Positions 28,910-39,000 of a DNA stretch of 64,000 nt are shown here, piece by piece; the first letter of the stretch is position 1, and the number at the start of each line of letters is the position of its first letter. Origin of the DNA: Magnetococcales bacterium (GTDB lineage Bacteria > Pseudomonadota > Magnetococcia > Magnetococcales > UBA8363); the NCBI GenBank assembly GCA_002753515.1, contig PEAK01000009.1:1-64000 (forward strand), given 5' to 3'. The position numbers and the translations under genes are program-made. The notes under the pieces were generated by a model, which was not told the origin of the DNA, searched no databases, and was given only the letters and a program-made list of their open reading frames with translations.

Positions 28910-29584
28910 ATGACTAACACTCTGAGCGAACGAATTCAACAAGCCAGAAAGCATGCGGGACTCACGCAAAAGGAACTCGCCGATAAGGTGGGAATCAGCC
29001 AAACAGCCGTTCATAAACTGGAATGCGGACGCTCCCGCTCATCCCGCAGAACCGTCGCCATCGCTTTGACCTGTGGCGTCGATCCCATCTGGTTGGATAA
29101 CGGTCGCGGTGAAATGGCGCTCCCGGGTGCCGCCCCCTATTCCGCTGAGTTCAACGGTGTCCGGGAAGATGGGGAAACCTATCGTTCCTACCCGCTCATT
29201 GCCCGTATCCCCCTCATTTCCTGGGACGAAATGGACAAATATTGCGGTCGGGCCGCAGAAGAATTCACGCCCGATGTTTCCTCCTGGGTTCCGGTTGCCC
29301 CTCGAGCCAGTGATCGCTCCTTTGCCCTGAAGGTTCCCGACGACTCCATGGAGCCCGAATTTTACGAGGGTGAAGTCATCATCATTGATCCGACCCGCAA
29401 AGGTTCACACAACCAATTCCTGGTCGCCCGTGAGGGAAGAAATCGCCCAACCTTCAAACAGTTGATCCTTCATGGGAACCAGCAATATCTCAAACCCCTT
29501 AATTCCCGCTACCCGCTTATCGATGTCAAAAGCGAAATTCAAGTGTGCGGTGTGGTCGTCTGCAAATACAAAGATTATATGTAA
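28910..29584 (+). CDS. Cro/CI-type regulator with S24 (LexA-like) autoproteolysis domain
   Basis: 224 residues. Residues 5-62 form an HTH_3 DNA-binding domain (GLTQKELADKVGISQTAVHKLE). Residues ~95-224 form a LexA/UmuD-like peptidase domain with nucleophile S146 (KVPDDSMEPEFYEGE) and general base K183 (RPTFKQLIL). Their 37-residue spacing equals that of LexA S119/K156. The candidate scissile bond is C112-G113 (KYCGRAAE), 33 residues before the Ser, close to LexA (34) and UmuD (35). It should therefore repress until RecA-stimulated self-cleavage. No phage genes lie nearby, so it may be a domesticated or chromosomal stress repressor. A ribosome-binding site, AGGAGG, precedes the ATG. Confidence 0.92.
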   Translation: MTNTLSERIQQARKHAGLTQKELADKVGISQTAVHKLECGRSRSSRRTVAIALTCGVDPIWLDNGRGEMALPGAAPYSAEFNGVREDGETYRSYPLIARIPLISWDEMDKYCGRAAEEFTPDVSSWVPVAPRASDRSFALKVPDDSMEPEFYEGEVIIIDPTRKGSHNQFLVAREGRNRPTFKQLILHGNQQYLKPLNSRYPLIDVKSEIQVCGVVVCKYKDYM

Positions 29585-29618
29585 ACCGCAACCAACGCGG
29601 GATACGTAGTTTTCCTGC

Positions 29619-29698
29619 GTCATTCCCGCGAAAGCGGGAATCCAGAAAATCAGGGAAAGTAGGAAGGTTCTCTGGATCCCCGCTTTCGCGGGGATGAC
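29619..29698. repeat. Dispersed MITE/REP-like inverted repeat, 80 bp
   Basis: It begins GTCATTCCCGCGAAAGCGGG and ends with CCCCGCTTTCGCGGGGATGAC, whose last 20 bases are CCCGCTTTCGCGGGGATGAC. The ~27-base ends are imperfect inverted copies, and each end is itself a hairpin (CCCGC-GAAA-GCGGG). This CGCGAAAGCG core is a well-known dispersed intergenic repeat in many proteobacteria (dRS3-like in Neisseria). It could also act as a bidirectional terminator here. Confidence 0.75.
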
Positions 29699-29866
29699 AA
29701 TAACTGCACATTCCAAGATAGCTGCGGTTTAACCAAACCCTCCAACACCCCTTCAAAAAAGACACCATCAAGTCGGAGAACCAGGACAACCTCACCCCCA
29801 GCGCCCGACCGACCGGGCATGGGGTAAGACCATCCTTAAGAAGCTTACAGACCCGCACCCCAATCG

Positions 29867-29928
29867 TTGCGCACCCAAATGATCACGGGAATCCAAATCT
29901 GACCTGACTTGGATTCCCGTGTGCGCAA
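29867..29928. terminator. Long hairpin in the convergent intergenic region
   Basis: Arms TTGCGCAC plus ACGGGAATCCAA on the left pair with TTGGATTCCCGT plus GTGCGCAA on the right: 20 base pairs in all, with a 10-base bulge on the left arm and a 12-base loop. It sits between two converging genes but has no U-tract, so a factor-independent terminator is not certain. Confidence 0.4.
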
Positions 29929-30071
29929 GGGTGCTTAATCCCAAGATATCTTCAATAATAGGCAGTTTTACCGAATATCAAACTAAGCTGATCCACTCGC
30001 GATCAAAAAATACCACCTGACCTGACAGCCATCCCGGATCCATCCCGCCTGAACGTCACCAGCACCATTAC

Positions 30072-33000
30072 TTATGGTACCAGGGTGACGCCACCATTGC
30101 TGCTGCCGGTGATATTGAATTGAATAGTGGAAATCTTCCCCGGGAGATAATGGTCCAAACGTATCCCGGTTGCCGCATTGGGAACATTGGAGGAATTACC
30201 GGTGACCGCTGACCAGATACCCTGGGCGACCATCCCACTGTAGGTGGAATCACCCGAGCTTCCCAATACCCCGGTCACGACATATTTGGGTACACCTCCC
30301 CCCTGGAAAAAGGTCAGATTGCCATCTGTCTTCAGGCTCGCCAAAATTCCATCATAGGAAGAGATCAACGTATCCAGATTGATGGAAGAAATTGAGATCC
30401 CGGAAAATGAAACATCTACCTTGGAGTTGGTTCCGTCAAAGGTGATCATGTTACCCGCGATAGATGGTATCACCGTTACCAGGATATCGACGGTTGAATT
30501 ACCAACGTAAGGGGCGGCATTGACCAATACACCTGCCAAAAGGGAATTCTTCACCGAACTGGGAAGCCGCGCCAACACGGTACCCAAAGCCTGAACACGC
30601 ATTCCTACAAGAATCTTGGGGGTGTTTGTGACCGAAACATCCATTGTGTCGATAATATCCCCGACACTGGAGATACCCGCTGTGCTTCCAGTGAGTTGAT
30701 GGTTCAATTTGGATAATATCATGGTTCTGATATTATCATTGATAAAGGTAATACTCTGGGGCGTGGCACCCGCCAAACTGGTCACGGCATTCCTGAAAAA
30801 GGTATTGGCATTGGCGGATAAAGCCGCCACTGCCGCTGCATTACCCACCGTGGTGTTCTTCGCCACCACAGTCACCTGGGAAATATACGATGCTGTGGTT
30901 TTAGGATCGGACTGGGGAGTGCTTTGAACAACCCCACCGCTTAAATAACTGGTACCGGCATCCGTTACCGTATAAGTGATGGAGCGCACAGAAGCCGTGG
31001 GACTGGCGTTGCTGGCATTCTTATATTGCACCGCCCTCAAAGCCGCTTGATAAGCCGCAATAGTACCATTACCCGTGATTGTCAAAGTTCCACCCGCATA
31101 GGAACTGGTTGCGCCGGTAATATAGGTGCTGGCCGCAGCAGGAAGACTCAGGACATCATCTGCAGCGGTATAATTACCACTGATGACGACAGAAGCACCG
31201 GAGATGGTATCGCTCTCACTATCCGTGAAAACAACTCCACTATCGATCGTAGTCGCCACATTTTTATTTGGATCCAGACTCACATTATAAGTAGATGTGG
31301 CTGGCGTGGAAGTAAACACCGGTACATCATTGATGGGATAAACAGTCACCGTACTCTGCATACTCGCCAGCGCCGTAGTCGAACTGCCGGATCCACCGGA
31401 ATCGGTAACCACATATTGGACCAGGCGAGAACCGTAAGTTGGGTTGTCACTGGTATTTTGATAGGTTACCGTTCGCAATACCGTTTGATAGGTTGCCTTG
31501 GTATCGGTCCCAGTAAGAGTCAACGTCCCCGTTCCGGCACTCCAGGTGGCCGTCACATTGCCCGAGACGGTCGCCGCCAAGGCGTCCTGTCCATTGATAT
31601 AGGTAGCCGGGGTAATGGTAACCGTTGCGCCTGAAAGGGTACCATTGTCTGGATCCGTGACGGTCGCAGTGGAACTGATCACCTTTTTGTGCTTCAGATT
31701 GGTAGTGCCTATAGGTTCCTGATCCTCAACATAACTGACGCTGGAAGCGGCGTTGGCCACCGTGGGGGGATCATTGACCACAGTCACCGTCATCGAACTG
31801 GTTACCGCAGTACTGGTCGGATTGCCGCCATTCGTTGAACCCCCAACATCCGTAACCTGCCACGTCAAGGTCCGAGTCCCAGCACCCGGATCACGGCTGT
31901 TGTTGATATAGGTCACTGACCGCAGCGCCGTTTGATAATTGGCAAGGGTCGTCGTTCCAGTCAAAGTCAAAATATGAGTGGTAGTATCCCAGGTGGCAGA
32001 GATGCCGTTTTGTGTCGTCATTTGCAATGTATCAGCCGGGCCATCTCCGGAGGTCGTCGGAATCCCAGTCAGAGTGATAGTAGCCCCTTGAATATCATTA
32101 GACTCCGAATCGGTAATGGTGAGCTGGTTGCTGGGATCAATGGAGATCGCCGGCGTGATCACTCCCGGTGTGGCATCTTCGGCATAGGTCACCGCTGCGG
32201 TGGGGGCCGTCACCACCGGGGGATCGTTCACCGGAACCACCGTTACCGTTGCAGTCACCATGCTGCTGGTCGCAACCAAGGGAACGCCCGAATCCGTAAG
32301 GGTGAAACCAACCTTGCGAATCCCGCCGGTCGGGTTGTAGTTGATCAGACCCGTCACCGCATCATAATTGGCATAGGTCACCGTTGCCAACGCCGCTTTG
32401 TACTTGGCCAATGTTGCCGTGCCGGTCATCGTCAAAATGCCGGTTGTCTTGTCATAGGTTCCCGTGATGCCATCGGCATTGGCATAACCCCCGGACACAT
32501 TCGTCTGACCCGCAAACGCGAGACGATCCTCGGGATAAACCGTGACGCCATTGTTATCGGTAATCTTAACCGTTGCACCGGTTATGGTATCCCCTTCCGC
32601 ATCGGTCGCAGCAATAGCACTGTCTATGATGGTCGCTGCCGCTTTTTCGATATAGGTAATGGCACCTGTTGTCGTCAAGGCCGGGGGATCATTGACCGCC
32701 ACCACGGTCAGACTGCTGGTCACGGAAATACTGGTGGGATTGCCGCCATTCGCAACACCGCCGTTATCCGTCATCGTCCAGGTCAAGGTCCGGGTTCCGG
32801 CTCCCGGATCGCGACTGTTATTGATATAGGTCACCGATCTGAGCGCCGTTTGATAGTTGGCTATGGAGGCCGTTCCCGTCAACGTCAACGTGTGCGTAAC
32901 CGCACTCCAGGTTCCGGTAATGCCATTTTGACTGGTAAACTGCAGTGTGTCAGCCGGACCCACCCCATTGGTGGTCGGAATTCCCGACAGGACAATCGTT

Positions 33001-36000
33001 GCGCCCAATATCTGGTTCGATTCCGAATCCGTCACGGTGAACTGGCTATTGGGATCAATGCTCATAGCCGGCGTGATCACTCCCGGCGTGGCATCTTCGG
33101 TATAGGTCACCGTTGCGGTGGGTGCCGTCAAAACCGGGGGATCGTTGACCGGAACCACCGTCACCGTATCGGACACAGCCGTGCTGGTCATGGGTGCGGG
33201 CGGCGTACCCGTATCGGTAACCGTAAATTTAACCTTACGGAAACCACCTGTGACATTGTAGTTGATCAATCCAGTGGTGGCGTCATAGTTGGCATAGGTC
33301 ACCGTGGCCAATGCCGCCTGATATTGGGCTACGGTTGCCGTCCCGGTCAAAGTCAACACCCCGGTCGTCTTGCTGTAGGTCCCGGTAATACCATCCGCAT
33401 TGGAATAGGCCAGGGCAACATCGGTTTGTCCAGCAAAGGCAAGGCGGTCTTCCGGGTAGATCGTCGTCCCATCGCTGCCGGTAATCGATACCGTCGCCGA
33501 AGCAATGGAATCCCCCTCGGCATCGCTTATCGTGATGGCTGCGTCAATGACAACCGGTGCAGCCTTTTCCAGATAAGTTACGGCTCCCGTGGACACAATC
33601 ACCGGGGCATCGTTGACGGGTGTCACCTTGACCGTACTGGTCACAGCGACAGAACTGTCGGTTCCATCCGTGATCGTCGTCGCAAGAATACGATCCGTAG
33701 CCGTGGGGTTGGACCCATTATGATAAAATGTCACCGATTTAAGGGCAGCGAGATAGGCCGTTGTACTCGCTACCCCCGCCAGCGTCAATTTGCCTGCGGT
33801 TGCATCCCAGGTTCCGGTAATCTTGGTCGTATTGGTAAAGCCCAGGACATCGTAATCTTTCACATCTTTTTGATAGCCGCTGGTAATCGTCACCGTTGCC
33901 CCGGCCATGGTCACATTGTCGGGATCGGAGATGGTCAACGTCGTATCAAAAGGGGTCGCTGCATCTTTTTCAGTGTAATTTAACGTGCCACCCGCAGTCA
34001 TGAGGGGGGGATTGTTGATTGGAACAACGGTTACGGTATAGATCACCGCTGTACTGGAATCGGTTCCATCCGACACGGTGACCGTAATCTCTCGATCACC
34101 CGCCGCCGGATCATGACTGGAGGATGTATAAGTTACGGCACGCAGAGCCAGTTGATAATCTGCAACCGTAGTCATTCCCGTCAACGTCAATACACCCGTT
34201 GTCGCGTTCCAGTTTGTTTTAATTTTGGTGGTTCCGACAAAACTCAATAGATCTTTGCCTGGATCAAATCCGCTGGATAGGGCAATGGTAGCACTGGTCA
34301 GATTGGCATTATCGACATCGACAACCTGGACGGTTTTATCCAGCAAAATCGGTGTATTGGTACCCAACCCCTCGGTCTCAGTGAAAGTTGACGCCGCAGT
34401 CCCCTGGGTCACCACCGGGGGATGGTTCACGTGCGTCAGGGTAATGGTCAGGGACTTGGTGTCGGTCAAGGGGGTGTTCACAGCCCCGGAATTGCCCAGA
34501 TCATCCACTTTCACCGTTAACGTGTCGGTACCGTAAAACAAGTAGTCCCCCAGATACGTCAAACCCGCCAACGCCGTATTCAGATCGGCCAGGGTACCTG
34601 AAAAAATCATCGCGGAAGAATTATTGCTGCCGGAATTAAAGGTGAGCCCCTTGGTAGTGCCCAAGGTCAATTTCCCATGATTCACCGTCAAGGTCACCTT
34701 TTCCGTACCCGTTCCAACATCAACATCAGCAATACTTAAACCCAGAATTTTCAACGCGGTTTCCTGCAAGCCGCTTTGATCCTCCGGCATGGTGAGTACT
34801 GGGGCATCATTGACAGCCGTCACAGTGATCACCGCCGTCGCTTTGTCCGGCCCCACCTTGTTGGCAGCGGCACCCGTCGCAGCAAACACATCAAAACCAA
34901 AGACAGTGCCATCCGCAGAATTCTGGTTCAGCTTCGGAGTAAACCGCAACCCGGTCGCCCCTTCATCGACGGTAATGAAATCTCCCTCCGCGATCATCGT
35001 TTTACCATCGGTTTTGAAGAGAGTACCGTTGGTAATATTGGCAATTTTAAAATGGGTCACTTCGGCACCATCGACACTGTTGCGCCCTATCACCAATCCC
35101 GATGTGGTCTGAACATCCTCATTGGTGGTCGCAGGGGTCACAGTGGGTCGGTCGGCCACTGGATTGACCGTCACTTTAAAGCTTTTGGAAGTCGAACCAA
35201 CCGTTTTACTGCCATCGGAAACCGTCAGCGTTATGGTGGCGGATCCAAACTGACTTGCAACGGGTGCAATCGTTACTGTCCTGTTGGCATCTGTACCGGA
35301 AATCACCACATTGACAACAGGAATCAGAGTGGGATTGGATGAATCGGCCGTGACCGTCAGCGTATTGGCCGCAGTATCCAGATCCGCAACCTGAAAGGAG
35401 AGCGGACCCACTGTCGCATTTTCATTGACTGTGACATCAGCGATGGCGGTCAGGGTTGGCGCATGATTAATCGCAGTCAGCGTCATGGCGACGGTCGTTG
35501 CGGCGGGAACCGTTGTTCCGCTACCCACATTGCCCATATCGTTCAATTCGATCGCAAGCGAATCGGCCCCATAATACAGGGTGTCCCCGAGATAGTTCAG
35601 ATTGGTCAATGCTTTGGTCAAGTTGGCAAGGGTATCCAACAACACCAGCGATTTACTGGACTGACTGTGATCCGAAAAAACGGACAAGGTTCCATGTTGT
35701 ACCGTCAACGTCAGTTGGATTTTTTCCGGGCTGATCAGGGTCAAATCGGGATCGCCGATCTGAATGCCGGTGATAGTGGCCTGGGTCTCTTCCAAAACGT
35801 TGAGAGTGGAGGGGGCGGTAATAAACGGTGGCCTGTTCATTTTCTTGAGGGAAATGGTCACCTTGGCAGGTACGATGGCCACCGCCGGGGATGCATCGGG
35901 CCCGTCCTGGGCACTCACCGTCAATGTATACACCGGGAGGTTTAGATAATTCAGATTGGCGTTGGCGGCAACGGTAATCTGCCCCGTCGTTGCATCAATG

Positions 36001-39000
36001 GCAAACGCGTTGCCGGTATTACCACCCGTGATCGCGTAGGTTGGCGGATCCTTTTCAATGTCGGTCGTACTCACCGAGCCCACGACAGTCCCAACCTTCG
36101 CCGTCTCATCAACGGAGAAGTTATAGGTGGTGCTGACAAAAACAGGTGGGTAGTTGACAAATTTTACCGTAATAACGGTCGAACCACTGACAGTCAAAGG
36201 ATTTCCAGAACCTATGTTACCCATATCGTTGATTTCAACGCTTAAGGTATCACTACCGCTATAATGCAGTTCCGGGGCATAGCTCAATTGAGACATAACC
36301 TTGTTCAAGGCGCTCATTTTACCTTGGAGCGTCACGCTTTTCGACCCGGATCCCCCCGCAATGACCGTAGCACCGGTCAAATCACTCAACGTCAGCACCC
36401 CATGCAAAACCGCCAGTCTGGCCGTCATGTCCCCACCCGGGGTTTTGGACGTGATATCTGGATCCGCGATAACAATGCCCGTGATCTCCGCCTTGCCATC
36501 TTCCAACACACTCACCGGTGCGGGCATAACCACAGTGGGTGGCTCATTAACATTGTTGATCTGTATGGTAACCACCGCGTTGCCATCGGCAAGCGTCAAT
36601 GGCGGCGTATTATTATCGGTTACCGACACCTCCAGGGTATAGGTTGACAAGGTTTCAAAATCGAGTTTGGCATCCTTGTTCACGGTGATCTGCCCCGTGG
36701 CGGCATCGATGGCAAACGTATTACCCACATTACCCTTGGCAATGGCATAGGTCAGTTTGGGGGCATGCGGGGCAGAAGCCTGTACGGCCCCAACGACTGT
36801 CACAGCGGGACTGTTTTCATCGACCGAGAAGGTCAGGTTGGTATTGGTCAGTACCGGGGGGAAATTGACCGGTTTGATAGCGATTGTAGCACTTCCAGAT
36901 GCCGTTAACGACCCCCCGCTCCCCTGAAATCCCAGATCATCGACCGACACGCTCAGGGTATCGGTGCCCCGATAATATTGATTGGGATTGTAAACGATTT
37001 TCCCCAGAACGTTGTTCAAGGAAACAACCGTCCCATTGATGGTCAAACTCTTGCTACCCGAAGCCCCAGCCGTTACCGTCACCCCCGCACTGTCGGTCAG
37101 ATTCAGCACACCATTGTTGACTTCCAGCTTGACCGATTCCACCCCTTTGTCCCCACCCGTCAGCAAGCTGTCGGGATCGGCAACCACAACACCCGCAAGC
37201 GGCAATTGGCCATTCTCATTGACGCTGAAGGAACCAGGGACCGTAACGGTCGGCGGTTTGTTGATCTTGCTTAAATTGATGGTAATTGTAGCCGTAACAT
37301 AGGTGATCTTTTGCGTAAAGGTATCGGCCACATTGTCGGTGACCGTCGCTGTCAAGGTGTACGATGAGGCCTTGCCATAGTCCAACGCGGCAACCGTTGT
37401 AATGGTTCCAGTCGCCGAATCCACGGTGAATACATCACTGGGGGTCAGAGTATACGCCAGAACTTTGGAAGTGTCCGTCGTCGTTGCCACCAATTTCCCG
37501 ACTATGGTTTGCGGTGGAACATCATCATTGACAGCAAATGTCTGCGCCGTCATGACTGGAGGGACATAAAAGGTGGCTGTCTTAAGAACCGGCCTGTTAT
37601 TTGAATTCGTATTGGAAGAAGAGGCCGGCGTGCTTGCTGTGGGAGCCGGAGTCGCCGCAGCCGATTGAGACGCATTATTAAAAACTGAATTGGGATCGGA
37701 AGCAGCGGTTGGCGTTGTCTTCGCCCCGGTATCAACCGGTTTGGCGGAAGTATCCGATTTGGCAGAAGTATCCGGTTTGGCGGAAGTATCCGATTTGACG
37801 GAAGTATCCGATTTGGTGGAAGTATCCCCGGCAACCGCTGTATCACCTTTTCCGGTACCGCCAGTGGTTGCAGCCGTATCCTTGGAACCTCCCGCTGCAT
37901 CGCTACCACCCGTCTTGGCACCGGTCTCAGTACCTACCGGCTTGGTTGTGTCACCCGGGGTTGGCGGCTTGCCACCACTCTCCGTCAAGGGTGCGGAGCC
38001 AGCCTTGACGGCATTTCCCAACTGCTTAGCCACGTCATAATCCTGAATACCAATGGCTTTGGCCTGGTCTTTGATCTCCTGCTTCACTTCCCTGGCTGTT
38101 TTTTCGAGGATCTCAGACAAACCTTTGCCTTCTTTCACCTCCTTTGACACTTCTTTGGAAAAATCTTCCACTTTGCTGGCGGTTTTTTCGAGGGCAGCCG
38201 CCGCAGCCGTGTCATCCACCTTGGCATTGGCAACAGCTTCCGGACTGACAGATTTACTCTCCAACGCCGCTTTCTTGTCGGTCAACTCGGCAAGCTTCTC
38301 CTTGTCTCCAGACGTTTCCGCCGCTTTCATCTCTTCCTTGATCTGGTCCAGCTGTTTCTCCGTCTCGATGGCCTTGACGATATCCTCCTTGGTTTTCTCC
38401 TGCAATTTTTCTTCAGCCGCCGCCACTAATTTGTCCAAGGCTTCCGGTGACCTATCCAAAATCTTTTTGACCTCTTCAACACTGGAAGCCGCCCCTTTGG
38501 CCACCAAAGACTTGGCGAGATTGTCCGCCAAGGCTTGTTTCGCCGCCGCCGGAAGCCTTTGCACAGCAGTGCTGGCATAAGCATTTGCCAGCTTGGCCGG
38601 CGGAGCCGAAAAAACAACAGGCGGTGTTTTCTTGGAACCGCTTAACATCTGGTCTCTTTTGACCACCTCGGGTGCCTTGCTCAGATCAGCAGCCTCAGCA
38701 TTGGCAATCAGGGCAGTCAAAAAAAGAATCTCGCCAGAGGAAGAACTGACCTTTTTGTCAATTTCCTCCATCCACACCAGCACCTCGTCCCTGAGAGAAA
38801 TGACCTCGATCCCCTGATCGTCACCCAAACCGTTCAGTTGAATAAACCCTTCCGTACCACGAACCCCCATGGTCGCGACCGGGGTCACCATGTGAAATGG
38901 TTTGCTCTTGAGCTGGCCCAGGCGTCCCGAAGTGAATTTGGCCGATCCCTTGTTCAACTTCACCTCGCCCTTGTTGCCATCCTCTTCATTGACCGTATTA

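Larger units (their letters stand above)
29585..30071. other. Non-coding stretch between convergent genes
   Basis: A 487-base gap between the ends of the S24-type regulator and the giant FecR/cadherin gene. It contains an 80-base MITE-like inverted repeat (29619-29698) and a long hairpin (29867-29928). The rest (29700-29860, 29930-30071) shows no coding frame or motif I can support. Confidence 0.6.

Noticed and set aside
31932-33983. A 683-codon open frame on the plus strand, Gly/His/Arg/Ile-rich, opposite the giant gene
   Set aside because: It is antisense to the repetitive Thr/Val-rich coding sequence; repeated codons leave the opposite frame open. Composition is that of a shadow, with no start signal.
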